Source: Luteimonas padinae
GTDB lineage: Bacteria > Pseudomonadota > Gammaproteobacteria > Xanthomonadales > Xanthomonadaceae
Length of the DNA stretch: 64,000 bases
Assembly (NCBI RefSeq): GCF_014652935.1
Contig: NZ_BMZT01000006.1
Coordinates: 124,001-188,000 of the forward strand
Direction: 5' to 3'
Shown here piece after piece: positions 34,004 through 43,392 of this stretch; position 1 is the first letter of the stretch, and the number at the start of each line of letters is the position of its first letter. Below the pieces are notes generated by a model. The model was not told the DNA's origin and made no database searches. It was given only the letters and a program-made list of their open reading frames with translations. The position numbers and the translations under genes were made by a program.

Positions 34004-34375
34004 TCAGGCCAGCCAGACCGCGCCATCGCGCACTTCGACGGCCACCGCGCGCAGCGACTCGCCGCGGCAGGGCCCCGCCTCGCAGACGCCGCCGGCGGTC
34101 TCGAAGCTGGCGCCGTGCACCGCGCACACCAGCAGCCCCTCCTTCGACACCAGGAACTTCCCCGGCGCCCAGTCCAGGCGGCGGCCGGCGTGCGGACAGA
34201 CGTTGAGCCAGGCGCGCACGGCACCGCCGGCATCGCGGTGCAGCACCAGCGATTCCATGACGCCGTCGACCGGCCCCTCGGCCTCGGCGAAGCCGCCGGC
34301 AGGCAGGGCGTCGAGCGCAAGCAGCGGCGCTGCGGAGTCGCCGGTTAACACTTCACTTACAACTTCTGCCGCCAT
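34004..34375 (-). CDS. Rieske [2Fe-2S] domain protein
   Basis: A 123-residue soluble ferredoxin-like protein. Cluster ligands are in CPHAGRRLD (Cys-x-His) and CAVHGASF (Cys-x2-His), with the usual spacing. No signal peptide or membrane anchor. Related stand-alone Rieske proteins serve oxygenases or nitrite reductase-type enzymes, but no such partner is nearby. The ATG at 34375 is preferred to a GTG at 34390. Convergent with the SLC13 gene, stop against stop. Confidence 0.88.
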   Translation of the reverse strand: MAAEVVSEVLTGDSAAPLLALDALPAGGFAEAEGPVDGVMESLVLHRDAGGAVRAWLNVCPHAGRRLDWAPGKFLVSKEGLLVCAVHGASFETAGGVCEAGPCRGESLRAVAVEVRDGAVWLA

Positions 34376-34424
34376 CGGTCCGATACTCACCCATCACCAA
34401 GTCTTCACATTCTGGCACCACCGC

Positions 34425-34721
34425 ATGATCAACCGCACCTTCCGCAGCGCCCACGCCCGCTTCGATGCCAGCCAGTTCGGCGCCCTGTTCGCGCCGCGCA
34501 AGCCCAGGCACCCCCTGGCGCGCGTGGCCGTGGGCCTGCTCGGCCTGGCGCTGCTGGCCGTGCTGCTCGTGGTCGGCGTCGTGGTCGGCACCGCGATGCT
34601 GGCGCTTGGCCTCGCGCGCCGCCTGCTGAGCCGCCGCCCCGCGGCGCAGGTCCGCCCGGGCAGCATTGTCGACGCCGAGTACCGCGTGGTCGACAAGCCG
34701 GCGCACACCCTGCCCTACTGA
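34425..34721 (+). CDS. Small membrane protein of unknown function
   Basis: 98 residues. A basic N-terminal stretch (FRSAHARFDASQFGALFAPRK) is followed by one long hydrophobic segment (about residues 38-62, VGLLGLALLAVLLVVGVVVGT) and a basic C-terminal tail with VDAEYRVVD. It lies 26 bp before the FAH-family gene, so the two may share a transcript. I recognise no family. Confidence 0.6.
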   Translation: MINRTFRSAHARFDASQFGALFAPRKPRHPLARVAVGLLGLALLAVLLVVGVVVGTAMLALGLARRLLSRRPAAQVRPGSIVDAEYRVVDKPAHTLPY

Positions 34722-34747
34722 GCGCCCCGCGCTTTCCGGAGCCCCCG

Positions 34748-35461
34748 ATGACCGACGTGATCCCCGCGCCGGAGCCGATCCGCGTGCCCGTGCGCGGTGG
34801 CGGCCATTTCCCCGTGCGCCGCGTGTACTGCGTGGGCCGCAACTTCGCCGACCACGCCCGCGAGATGGGCGCGCAGGCGCCGGCATCGAAGGCCGAGCGC
34901 GGCAGCCCGGTGTTCTTCTCCAAGCCCGCCGACGCCATCGTGACCGGCGGCGAAGTGCGTTACCCGCCGGCCACGGCCGACCTGCACCACGAGGTCGAAC
35001 TGGTGGTGGCGCTGGGCCGAGACGCGCCCGACGGCGTGCTCGACCCGGCCGACGCGCAGGCGCTGGTGTTCGGCTATGGCGTGGGCCTCGACCTCACCCG
35101 CCGCGACCTGCAGGCGGCGGCCAAGAAGGCCGGCCTGCCCTGGGACACCGGCAAGGGCTTCGACGAATCGGCGCCGATGAGCGAGCTGGTCCCGGCCGCC
35201 GGCATCGGCGAGCTGGCTCCGCGGCGGCTGTCGCTGCGCGTCAACGGTTCCGAGCGCCAGGCCGCCCCGCTGTCCGACCTGATCTGGGACGTGCCCGACA
35301 TCCTGCACGAACTCTCGAAGCTCTACGCGCTGCGCGCCGGCGACCTGGTCTTCATGGGCACGCCCGCGGGCGTGGCCGCGCTGTCGCCGGGCGATGCCTG
35401 CGAGGCGCGCCTGGACGATGCGATCGTGCTGCGGTGTCGGATCACGCCGCCACGCGTGTAG
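34748..35461 (+). CDS. Fumarylacetoacetate hydrolase (FAH) family protein
   Basis: 237 residues. The FAH fold motifs are [42 protein letters not shown] with metal-binding Glu residues, [14 protein letters not shown] and [12 protein letters not shown]. This subgroup includes fumarylpyruvate hydrolase and acylpyruvases that cut C-C bonds in 2,4-dioxo acids, and oxaloacetate tautomerases. No aromatic degradation genes are nearby to fix the substrate. mscL follows 34 bp later. Confidence 0.88.
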   Translation: MTDVIPAPEPIRVPVRGGGHFPVRRVYCVGRNFADHAREMGAQAPASKAERGSPVFFSKPADAIVTGGEVRYPPATADLHHEVELVVALGRDAPDGVLDPADAQALVFGYGVGLDLTRRDLQAAAKKAGLPWDTGKGFDESAPMSELVPAAGIGELAPRRLSLRVNGSERQAAPLSDLIWDVPDILHELSKLYALRAGDLVFMGTPAGVAALSPGDACEARLDDAIVLRCRITPPRV

Positions 35462-35495
35462 GCTAGCCCCTCCACCATCCACTAAGGAAACCCCG

Positions 35496-35909
35496 ATGGG
35501 CATGATCAGTGAATTCAAGGAATTCGCGATGCGCGGCAACGTCATCGACCTCGCCGTCGGCGTGGTCATCGGCGCGGCCTTCGGGAAGATCGTCACCGCC
35601 CTGGTCGACAACGTGATCATGCCGCCGATCGGCCTGCTCATCGGCGGGGTGGATTTCTCCGACCTGGCGATCACGCTGAAGCAGGCCAGCGTCGATGCCG
35701 CGGGCGAGGTGGTGCCCGCGGTGGAAATCGGCTACGGCACGTTCCTCAACGCCCTGATCCAGTTCATCATCGTGGCGTTCGCGATCTTCATGATGGTCAA
35801 GGCGATCAACCGCCTCAACCGCAAGGAAGAGGCAGCGCCGGAAGCGCCCGCCGAGCCCAGCGAGGACGTGCTGCTGCTGCGCGAGATCCGGGATTCGCTG
35901 AAGCGCTGA
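35496..35909 (+). CDS. mscL: Large-conductance mechanosensitive channel
   Basis: A 137-residue pentameric channel that opens under membrane tension in hypo-osmotic shock. [33 protein letters not shown] is the N-terminal helix and TM1 gate, TM2 is [19 protein letters not shown], and the C-terminal [11 protein letters not shown] helix bundle is complete. AAGGAA precedes the ATG at 35496. A good terminator at 36004-36034 ends the transcript. Confidence 0.96.
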   Translation: MGMISEFKEFAMRGNVIDLAVGVVIGAAFGKIVTALVDNVIMPPIGLLIGGVDFSDLAITLKQASVDAAGEVVPAVEIGYGTFLNALIQFIIVAFAIFMMVKAINRLNRKEEAAPEAPAEPSEDVLLLREIRDSLKR

Positions 35910-36003
35910 AGCGCCGGGACCCGAGCGCCTCTTCTTTCCCCTGCCCGCGGGGGAAGATGGCCGAAGGCAGATGGGGGCAGTCCCGCGGAAAAGCCCCGTC
36001 AAG

Positions 36004-36034
36004 GAACCCCGCATTCTTGCGGGGTTCTTCTTTT
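36004..36034 (+). terminator. Rho-independent terminator of mscL
   Basis: A perfect 9-bp stem GAACCCCGC / GCGGGGTTC with a 6-nt loop, followed by TTCTTTT. It is 94 nt after the mscL stop. The gap also holds a CCCTGCCCGCGGGGGAAG stretch of the short repeat kind common in this family. Confidence 0.85.
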
Positions 36035-36158
36035 GAAGGCTTGCGGCAAGCTTCGCGCCCATCCCCTGCGATGCGGGGACTTCCCCGCAGCCGGTAGAAG
36101 GGAGCGCTGGAGGTGGGGCTTGCTAAGCTGCGGGCTCCCTCAGATGCAGCGGAGCGCC

Positions 36159-37619
36159 ATGCGCCTGGTTCCGATGTTGCTCGCGGCGGCGATCGCCGCT
36201 GTCGTCCACCTTCCCGCCGCCGCCACCGTGGCTGCCGAGGCCGCCAACACCCCTGCCGCCAGCGTCGCGCCCGCCGCGCCCGAGACCCGCATCAGCGACG
36301 CCTCGATGGCCGTCGCGGCCCAACTGCGCGAGACCGCGCTGGCCAGCAGCCTGGCCTGGGACATCACCGAATCCCTGACCACCGAAGTCGGCCCGCGCCT
36401 GGCCGGCAGCGAGGCCGACGCACGCGCGGTCGAATGGGCGAAGGCGAAGTTCGCCGAACTCGGCTTCGACCGCGTCTGGACCGAGCCGGTGACCTTTCCG
36501 AAGTGGGTCCGCCGCAGCGAGCGCGCCGAGGTGCTGGGCGCGAACGCGCAGCCGCTGGCGCTGACCGCGCTGGGCGGCAGCCCCGCGGGCACGATCGAGG
36601 CCGAGGTGGTGCGCTTCGCCGACCTCGCCGCGCTCGAGGCCGCGCCGGCGGGCTCGCTTGCCGGCAGGATCGCCTTCGTCGACTACCGCATGGAGCGCGC
36701 CCGCGACGGCAGCGGCTACGGCCCCGGTTCACGCGTGCGCAGCCGCGGCCCCTCGGCGGCGATCCGCGCCGGCGCCGCGGGGTTCCTGATGCGCTCGGCG
36801 GGCACCGACTCGCACCGCAATCCGCATACCGGCATCACCCGCTTCGACGAAGGCCTGGAGCCGGTGCCGTCCGCCGCGCTGGCCGTGCCCGACGCCGACC
36901 AGCTGGCGCGCCTGCTCGCGCGCGGCCCGGTGCGCCTGCGCCTGGCGCTCGACTGCGGCTGGGACGGCGAATACACCTCGCAGAACGTGATCGGCGAGAT
37001 CACCGGAAGCCGCCACCCCGACGAGGTCGTGCTGATCGGCGGCCACCTCGACTCCTGGGACCTCGGCACCGGCGCGGTCGACGATGCCGCCGGCGTCGGC
37101 ATCACCATGTCCGCCGCGGTGCACATCGCGCGGCTTCCGCAACGCCCCGCGCGCAGCATCCGCGTGGTCGCCTTCGCCAATGAGGAGCAGGGCCTGCACG
37201 GCGGTTTCGCGTATGCGGACCAGCACGCCGGCAACGTGGCCCGTCACCAGCTGGTGGCCGAAAGCGACTTCGGCGCCGGCCGCATCTACGGATTCGGCAC
37301 CGGCGCACCGGCACACGCGAAGTCGGCCGAAGCGCGCATCGCCGAAGCGCTGGCGCCGCTGGGCATCGAACACATGCCCGGCGAAGGCAGCCCGGGGCCG
37401 GACGTCATCGGCATGGCGCGCAAGGGCGCCACCTGGGCCTGGCTCGGCCAGGACGGCAGCGACTACTTCGACCTGCACCACACGCCCGACGACACGCTCG
37501 ACAAGATCGACCCGGAAGCGCTGGCACAGAACGCCGCGGCGTATGCCGTCTTCGCCTACCTGGCGGCGGATGCGGACGGCGACTTCGGCAGCGCGCCGGT
37601 GGCGGCCGGCGCGGATTGA
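36159..37619 (+). CDS. M28-family zinc aminopeptidase (exported)
   Basis: 486 residues with a signal peptide (LLAAAIAAVVHLPAAATVA), so it is periplasmic or secreted. A PA-type insert with PSAAIRAGAAGFLMRSAG precedes the catalytic domain. Zinc ligands and catalytic residues are in GGHLDSWDLGTGAVDDAAG, ANEEQGLHGG, AESDFG and the C-terminal HHTPDDTLDKID. GGAG precedes the ATG at 36159. Such peptidases are plentiful in this proteolytic bacterial family. Confidence 0.9.
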   Translation: MRLVPMLLAAAIAAVVHLPAAATVAAEAANTPAASVAPAAPETRISDASMAVAAQLRETALASSLAWDITESLTTEVGPRLAGSEADARAVEWAKAKFAELGFDRVWTEPVTFPKWVRRSERAEVLGANAQPLALTALGGSPAGTIEAEVVRFADLAALEAAPAGSLAGRIAFVDYRMERARDGSGYGPGSRVRSRGPSAAIRAGAAGFLMRSAGTDSHRNPHTGITRFDEGLEPVPSAALAVPDADQLARLLARGPVRLRLALDCGWDGEYTSQNVIGEITGSRHPDEVVLIGGHLDSWDLGTGAVDDAAGVGITMSAAVHIARLPQRPARSIRVVAFANEEQGLHGGFAYADQHAGNVARHQLVAESDFGAGRIYGFGTGAPAHAKSAEARIAEALAPLGIEHMPGEGSPGPDVIGMARKGATWAWLGQDGSDYFDLHHTPDDTLDKIDPEALAQNAAAYAVFAYLAADADGDFGSAPVAAGAD

Positions 37620-37625
37620 AGAGTC

Positions 37626-37928
37626 TTTTTTGCCGCGGATTTGCGCGGATGCGCCGCGGATTTGCGCGAATGGAGCAAAGGCTTTTGCCACGGATGACGC
37701 GGATTTCGCGGATTTACGCGGATCTGGCCGAGGCGGGATTGTGGCTCGGAGCCCATCCAACCAACTCGCCAAAGGCCATTCATGGAAAAAGCCTTACAGC
37801 GCCTGATGCAGACCATGGCCGCAGACTGATCCGAGTAAATCCGCGAAATCCGCGTCATCCGTGGCAAAGCTTTTCCGCTTTTTCCTCCGCCCTGCTCTAT
37901 CCGCACAGATCCGTGGCAAAGCTTTTCC
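37626..37928. mobile_element. MITE-like element with nested terminal inverted repeats
   Basis: A core element (37687-37865) has 38-bp terminal inverted repeats with one mismatch; the ends read GCCACGGATGACGCGGATTT and its complement. It is flanked by AAAGGCTTTT (left) and AAAGCTTTT (right). A second, more diverged pair of ends lies outside it: GCCGCGGATTTGCGCGGAT at 37632 and AGATCCGTGGC ending at 37917, again followed by AAAGCTTTTCC. The interior has no coding potential. It matches the element at 59.3 kb in its ends but not in its interior. It fills the gap between the M28 peptidase and the SpoU methyltransferase gene. Confidence 0.7.
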
Positions 37929-37942
37929 AGACCGCAGCCCCT

Positions 37943-38686
37943 CTACAGCGCGACCTGCCACCAGCGCGCGAGCAGGACGGCGGTCGCGGCGGCGACGTTG
38001 AGGCTTTCGACGGCGCCGGTGCCCGGGATCGACAGCTGCAGGTCGCAGGCTTCGGCCAGTGCCGGTGACATGCCCTCGCCTTCGTTGCCCAGCACGTAGA
38101 CCAGTCTTTGCGGCAGTTCGGCCGCGAAGGCGTCGTCACCGCCGCGCACCACGGTCGCGGCCAGGCCGAAACCGGCGCCGCGCAGCTGGGCGATGGCGTT
38201 GTCCTCGCGGCCCAGGCGCACCAGCGGCACCGCTTCGGCGCCGCCTTCGGCCACGCGCGCGGCGGCGCCGGAGAGCTGCAGCGGCGAGTGCTTCGGCAGC
38301 AGCACGGCCGCGCCGAAGTTGGCGGCCGAGCGCAGGATCGCGCCGAGGTTGTGCGGGTTGCCGACGCCGTCCAGCCACAGCGCGCAGGCCGGGCCCTCGC
38401 CGAGGTCGCGCAGCCACGCGGTCAGCGCCTGCGGCGCCTCGCGCAGCACGTCGGCCACCACGCCCTCGTGGTGGCTGCTGGCGGCGAGCCTGCGCAGATC
38501 GTCCTCCTCCACCACCCGATAGCCGACGCGGTTGGCCACGCACCACTTCAGGAGCGGCTGCAGGCGCGGGATCATCGCTTCGGCCAGGTACAGCTTGCGG
38601 ATCGCCTCGGGGCGGCGCGCGAACACGGCCTGCACGGCGTTGAAGCCGTGCAGGCGGATCTCGTCGGTGGAGCCCGCCTTCGCCAT
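37943..38686 (-). CDS. SpoU/TrmH-family RNA 2'-O-methyltransferase
   Basis: 247 residues. N-terminal RNA-binding part (RLHGFNAVQAVFARRPEAIRK) then the SPOUT knot domain with motif 1 NPHNLGAILRSAANFG, motif 2 VLGNEGEGMSP and motif 3 IPGTGAVESLNVAAATAVLL. It resembles the RlmB/YfiF branch. Whether the target is tRNA or 23S rRNA cannot be decided. The ATG is 1 nt after the stop of the symporter gene, so translation is coupled. Confidence 0.9.
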   Translation of the reverse strand: MAKAGSTDEIRLHGFNAVQAVFARRPEAIRKLYLAEAMIPRLQPLLKWCVANRVGYRVVEEDDLRRLAASSHHEGVVADVLREAPQALTAWLRDLGEGPACALWLDGVGNPHNLGAILRSAANFGAAVLLPKHSPLQLSGAAARVAEGGAEAVPLVRLGREDNAIAQLRGAGFGLAATVVRGGDDAFAAELPQRLVYVLGNEGEGMSPALAEACDLQLSIPGTGAVESLNVAAATAVLLARWWQVAL

Positions 38687-38687
38687 G

Positions 38688-40124
38688 TCAGTCCTTCCTG
38701 CGTTCCCAGAAGGCCGCATTGCGGATCCCGAGCGATACGGGATCGAACTCCGGGTCCTTGCCTTCCTTCTTCTGTCGCTCGTAATCACGCAGGGCCAGCA
38801 GTGCCGGCTTCTGCAGGATCAGGATGGCGACGATGTTGAGCCAGGCCATCAGCCCGACGCCGATGTCGCCAAGCGTCCACGCCGCGCCGGCGGAGCGCAC
38901 GGAGCCCAGGACCACGGCGAGCAGGATGAACACGCGCAGCGCCAGCGTCATCCACGGACGATGCACCTTGCGGTTGATGTAGGCGATGTTGGTTTCTGCC
39001 ATGTAGTAGTAGGCGATGATCGTGGTGAAGGCGAAGAACAGCAGCGCCAGCGCCACGAAGCCCGCTCCGTACCCGGGCATGACCGATTCCACCGCGGCCT
39101 GGGCGAAGCCCGGCCCCGCTTCGATGCCGGGCAGCGCCTCGACCAGCATGGCGCCCTCGGGCGAGGCCACGTTGTACATGCCCGTGGACAGGATCATGAA
39201 CGCCGTCGCCGAGCACACCAGCAGCGTGTCGACGTAGATCGAGAACGCCTGCACGTAGCCCTGCTTGGCCGGGTGCGAGACCTCGGCGGCGGCGGCGGCA
39301 TGCGGACCGGTGCCCTGTCCGGCCTCGTTGGAATAGATGCCGCGCTTGACGCCCCATTCCACCGCGAGGCCCAGCATCGCGCCGAAGCCGGCCTCCATGC
39401 CGAAGGCGCTGCTGAGGATCAGCGAGACCATCGCCGGCACCTGCTCGGCATTGAGCACCATGATGACGAAGGCGACCAGCATGTAGGCCAGCGCCATGAA
39501 CGGCACCACGAACTCGGCGAAGCGGGCGATGCGCTTGACGCCGCCGAAGATGATGAAGCCCAGCGCCAGCACGACGCCGGCGGCGGTGACCGTGGGCGGC
39601 ACGCTCCAGGCATTGTCCATGCCCGCGGCGATGCCGTTGGCCTGCACGCCGGGCAGGAAGAAGCCGGTGGCGACGATGGTGACGACCGCGAACAGCCATG
39701 CGTACCACTTCTGGCCCATCGCCTTGTCGATGAAGTACGCCGGGCCGCCGCGGTAGCGCCCGTCGTCGTCCTTCTCCTTGTAGATCTGCGCCAGGGTCGA
39801 CTCGATGTAGGACGTGGACGCGCCGAGGAAGGCCATCACCCACATCCAGAACACGGCGCCCGGCCCGCCGAAAGCGATCGCCGTGGCGACGCCTGCGATG
39901 TTGCCGATGCCCACCCGGCCCGACAGCGAAATGGCCAGTGCCTGGAACGACGACACGCCGGCCTGCGAGGACTTGCCCGAAAGCAGCAGCCGGATCATTT
40001 CCGGCACGTGGCGCAGCTGCATGAAGCGGGTGCGGATCGAGAAATAGAGGCCCGCGCCGAGGCAGAGCGCGATCAGCGCCTTGCTCCAGATGAGGCCGTT
40101 GAGGGTGGCGAGGAACTCGTCCAA
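38688..40124 (-). CDS. Alanine/glycine:cation symporter (AGCS family)
   Basis: A 478-residue inner-membrane sodium-coupled amino acid importer. Family patterns: LCLGAGLYFSIRTRFMQLRHV, SSFQALAISLSGRVGIGNIAGVATAI, SNEAGQGTGPHAAAAAEVSHP, and GGPAYFIDKAMG. The best start is a TTG at 40124 with GGAG 8 nt before it (giving MDEFLATLNGL); the open frame upstream has no good ATG. It is coupled with the SpoU gene downstream. Confidence 0.9.
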   Translation of the reverse strand: MDEFLATLNGLIWSKALIALCLGAGLYFSIRTRFMQLRHVPEMIRLLLSGKSSQAGVSSFQALAISLSGRVGIGNIAGVATAIAFGGPGAVFWMWVMAFLGASTSYIESTLAQIYKEKDDDGRYRGGPAYFIDKAMGQKWYAWLFAVVTIVATGFFLPGVQANGIAAGMDNAWSVPPTVTAAGVVLALGFIIFGGVKRIARFAEFVVPFMALAYMLVAFVIMVLNAEQVPAMVSLILSSAFGMEAGFGAMLGLAVEWGVKRGIYSNEAGQGTGPHAAAAAEVSHPAKQGYVQAFSIYVDTLLVCSATAFMILSTGMYNVASPEGAMLVEALPGIEAGPGFAQAAVESVMPGYGAGFVALALLFFAFTTIIAYYYMAETNIAYINRKVHRPWMTLALRVFILLAVVLGSVRSAGAAWTLGDIGVGLMAWLNIVAILILQKPALLALRDYERQKKEGKDPEFDPVSLGIRNAAFWERRKD

Positions 40125-40220
40125 AGGCTGGCTCCGGTGATGGGTTTCAGTGCACCGGCACCAGGACCTCCCCCGACCGGAACCCGCCCGATTCTCCACG
40201 ATCCGGACGCCAGCGCGAAA

Positions 40221-40240
40221 GGGCCGCCGTCCGGCGGCCC
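40221..40240 (-). terminator. Terminator of the RND pump operon
   Basis: A perfect 9-bp stem GGGCCGCCG / CGGCGGCCC starting 5 nt after the pump stop, followed on the minus strand by only three T (TTTCGC). Confidence 0.55.
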
Positions 40241-40245
40241 ATGAT

Positions 40246-43200
40246 TCAGGCGTGTCCGCCCACCGGCGGCACCTCGCGTTCCTGGCGCTCCAGCTCGTGC
40301 GCGACCGCCTGCGGCGAGCGCGTGAACGGCGCGAACAGGGTGTAGAACGCGGGCACCACGAACAGCGACAGCAGGGTCGAGAACGCGACGCCGGCGATGA
40401 TCACCACGCCGATGGTCGCGCGGCTGGCCGAGCCTGGTCCGCCGGCGAGCACCAGCGGCAGCGCGCCCGCCGCGGTCGCGATCGCGGTCATCAGGATCGG
40501 ACGCAGGCGCACGGTCGAGGATTCGACGATGGCCTGGGCCACGCTGCGCCCTTCGTCGCGCAGCTGGTTGGCGAACTCGACGATCAGGATGCCGTTCTTG
40601 GCCGCCAGGCCGATCAGCATCACCACGCCGATCTGGCTGAAGAGGTTGAGCGTGCCCCCGGTCAGCGCCAGGCCGATCAGCGCGCCCAGCACCGCCAGCG
40701 GCACCGTCAGCATGATCACGAACGGATGCACGAAGCTCTCGAACTGCGCCGCCATCACCAGGTACACCACCAGAAGCGCCATCGCGAAGGTCAGCAGCAC
40801 TGCGCCGCCGGCCTTGGTGAACTCGCGGCTCTCGCCCTTCCACGCGACCTGCGCATAGTCGGGCAACTCGGCGCGCACCACCTCGTCGAGGAAGGCCAGC
40901 GCCTCGCCCATCGGGTAGCCCGGCGCGAGGCCGGCGCTGATGGTGATCGCGCGCATGCGGTCGAAGCGGTTGAGGCTGCCCGGCTCGGCCAGTTCGCTGA
41001 GCGTCACCAGGTTCGACAGCGGCACCAGTTCGCCGCTGCGCGAACGCACCTCGATCGCGGCCAGGTCCGCCGGCTCGGCGCGGCCGTCGCGGCCGGCCTG
41101 CACCACCACGTCGTACTCCTCGCCTTCCTGCACGAAAGTGGTGACGCGGCGGCCGCCCATCATCGTCTCCAGCGCGCGGCCGATGTCGGTGACACTGACG
41201 CCGAGGTCGGAGGCGCGCACGCGGTCGATGTTCACGCGCATCTGCGGGCGGGTCTCCTTGTAGTCGGAGTCGACCGAGAAGAAGCCGGGGTGCTCTTCCA
41301 TGCGCTGCATGACGACGTCGCGCCACTGCGCGATCTCGGCGTACTCGGGCCCGCCCAGCACCATCTGGATCGGCTGGCCGCGGCTGCCGACCAGGCCGCC
41401 GCCCACGCGCGGCTGCGCCTGCACGCCGCTGAGCGTGCCCAGTTCGGCGCGCAGCGAGTCGGCCACCTCGGCCGTGCTCTGTTCGCGCTTGTCCCAGTCT
41501 TCGAGGAAGACGATGACGTTGCCCGAGTGCATTTCCTCGCTCGCGCCCCAGCCGCCGGGCGCGCGGGTGTTGTAGCGGCGGATCGCGCTGCCCTCTTCGG
41601 CCACGCGGCGGGCGAAGACCTTCTCGACCTCGCGCACCTGCTGCACGGTGTAATCGAAGCCGGCGCCCTCGGGCCCGATGATCGACACGAAGAACGAGCC
41701 GCGGTCCTCGGCCGGCGCCAGCTCCGACGGCACCAGGCGCATCAGCCCCCACGCGGCCGCGAGGCAGGCGGCCATCACCAGCAGCACGCCGCCGGCCACC
41801 CTGGCCGGGCGCGCGCCCGACATCGCCTCGAGTCGGCGGCCATAGGCCGTGGTCACCGATTCCAGGCGCGCATTGAACCAGCGGTTGACCGGGTTCGACT
41901 TCTCCTCGCTGTGCGGGCGCACCATCTTCGAGGCCATCATCGGCGTCAGCGTCAGCGCGACGAAGGCCGACAGCGCCACCGCGCCCGCCAGCGCCACCGA
42001 CAGCTCGCGGAACAGGCGCCCGGTGTTGCCCTCCATGAAGCCCACCGGCAGGAACACCGCCACCAGCACCGTGGTGGTGGCTATCACCGCGAAGGCCACC
42101 TGGCGCGTGCCGCGCACCGAGGCCACCAGCCGCGGCTCGCCGAGGTCGACGCGGCGCTGGATGTTCTCCAGCACCACGATCGCATCGTCCACCACCAGGC
42201 CGATGGCCAGCACCAGCGCCAGCAGGGTCAGCAGGTTGATCGAGTAGCCGAACACCAGCAGCGGGATGAAGGCCGCCAGCAGGCAGACCGGCACCGTCAC
42301 CGCCGGGATCAGTGCCGCGCGGAAACTGCCCAGGAACAGCCAGATCACCACCAGCACCAGCGCCACCGCCTCCAGCAACGTCCAGTACACGCGCTCGATC
42401 GAGGCCTCGATGAAGACCGTGTCGTCGAAGGCCACGAAGATGTCGGTGCCCTCCGGCAGCGACTTCTGGATCTCGTCGGCGGCCGCGCGCGCGGCACGGG
42501 TCACGTCCAGCGCGTTCGCGGTCGAGGTCTTGACGATGCCCAGGCCGATGTTGGGCTGGCCGTTGCTGTGGTAGTACGCGCGGCGCTCGGCCGAGGCCAG
42601 CTCGATTTCCGCCACGTCGCCCAAGCGCACCACGTAACCGTCGGCGCCCTTGCGCAGCGGCATGGCGGCGAAGTCGCGCGGCTCGACGTAGCTGCGCTCC
42701 ACGCGCAGGGTGAAGTCGCGGCTGCCCGACTCCAGGCGGCCCGCCGGCAGCTCGACGTTCTCGGCGCGCAGCACGGATTCGATGTCGTTGGCGGTGATGC
42801 CGCGCGCGGCCATCGCCGCGCTGTCGAGCCACACGCGCATCGCGTAGCGCTGGCGGCCGCCGATGCGCACCTGGGCCACGCCGTCCAGGCTCGACAGGCG
42901 GTCGACGATGTAGCGGTCGGCGTAGTCCGACAGCTGCAGCGTATCCATCGTCGTCGAGCTCATGTTGAGCCAGATGATGGTGTCCGAGTCGCTGTCGGCC
43001 TTCTCGACCTCGGGCGCGTCGGCCTCGTCGGGCAGGCGATCGGCGACGCCGCTGATCGCGTCGCGGACGTCGTTGGCGGCGGCCTCGATGTCGCGGTTCA
43101 GGGTGAACTCCAGGGTCACCGACGAGCGCCCGTTGCGGCTGCGCGACTGGATGGTCTCGATGCCCTCGATGCCCGACAGCGCGTCCTCGAGCACCTGGGT

Positions 43201-43389
43201 GATGCGGGTCTCGACCACCGCGGCCGAGGCGCCCGGATAGTTAACGTCCACCGACACGATCGGCGGGTCGATGGCCGGCAGTTCGCGCAGGGTCAGGCGC
43301 GAGAACGCCATCACGCCGATCACCATCAGCAGCAGGCTCATCACCGTCGCGAAGACGGGCCGCTTGATCGAGAGGTCGGACAGCAGCAT
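40246..43389 (-). CDS. RND-family multidrug efflux pump (HAE1-type inner-membrane subunit)
   Basis: A 1047-residue proton-driven exporter of the AcrB/MexB superfamily. SDLSIKRPVFATVMSLLLMVIGVMAF opens TM1; NYPGASAAVVETRITQVLEDAL is the pore-domain start; TM4 has the proton-relay Asp pair in IGLVVDDAIVVLENIQRR; the C-terminal half repeats the fold with QIGVVMLIGLAAKNGILIVEFANQLRDEG. The subtype (AKNGILIVEFA) is that of pumps such as MdtB/MuxB/VexF. The adaptor gene precedes it by 3 bp. No outer-membrane factor is encoded beside them. Confidence 0.95.
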   Translation of the reverse strand: MLLSDLSIKRPVFATVMSLLLMVIGVMAFSRLTLRELPAIDPPIVSVDVNYPGASAAVVETRITQVLEDALSGIEGIETIQSRSRNGRSSVTLEFTLNRDIEAAANDVRDAISGVADRLPDEADAPEVEKADSDSDTIIWLNMSSTTMDTLQLSDYADRYIVDRLSSLDGVAQVRIGGRQRYAMRVWLDSAAMAARGITANDIESVLRAENVELPAGRLESGSRDFTLRVERSYVEPRDFAAMPLRKGADGYVVRLGDVAEIELASAERRAYYHSNGQPNIGLGIVKTSTANALDVTRAARAAADEIQKSLPEGTDIFVAFDDTVFIEASIERVYWTLLEAVALVLVVIWLFLGSFRAALIPAVTVPVCLLAAFIPLLVFGYSINLLTLLALVLAIGLVVDDAIVVLENIQRRVDLGEPRLVASVRGTRQVAFAVIATTTVLVAVFLPVGFMEGNTGRLFRELSVALAGAVALSAFVALTLTPMMASKMVRPHSEEKSNPVNRWFNARLESVTTAYGRRLEAMSGARPARVAGGVLLVMAACLAAAWGLMRLVPSELAPAEDRGSFFVSIIGPEGAGFDYTVQQVREVEKVFARRVAEEGSAIRRYNTRAPGGWGASEEMHSGNVIVFLEDWDKREQSTAEVADSLRAELGTLSGVQAQPRVGGGLVGSRGQPIQMVLGGPEYAEIAQWRDVVMQRMEEHPGFFSVDSDYKETRPQMRVNIDRVRASDLGVSVTDIGRALETMMGGRRVTTFVQEGEEYDVVVQAGRDGRAEPADLAAIEVRSRSGELVPLSNLVTLSELAEPGSLNRFDRMRAITISAGLAPGYPMGEALAFLDEVVRAELPDYAQVAWKGESREFTKAGGAVLLTFAMALLVVYLVMAAQFESFVHPFVIMLTVPLAVLGALIGLALTGGTLNLFSQIGVVMLIGLAAKNGILIVEFANQLRDEGRSVAQAIVESSTVRLRPILMTAIATAAGALPLVLAGGPGSASRATIGVVIIAGVAFSTLLSLFVVPAFYTLFAPFTRSPQAVAHELERQEREVPPVGGHA

Positions 43390-43392
43390 GGC

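Noticed and set aside
34001-34006. TGATCA where the SLC13 and Rieske genes end stop against stop
   Set aside because: Convergent stops sharing a palindrome are a natural coincidence of TGA and its complement; no further structure is seen.
37626-37928. CRISPR array suspected from repeated CGCGGATTT units
   Set aside because: Units are short, unevenly spaced and arranged as inverted ends; no regular repeat-spacer pattern and no cas genes.
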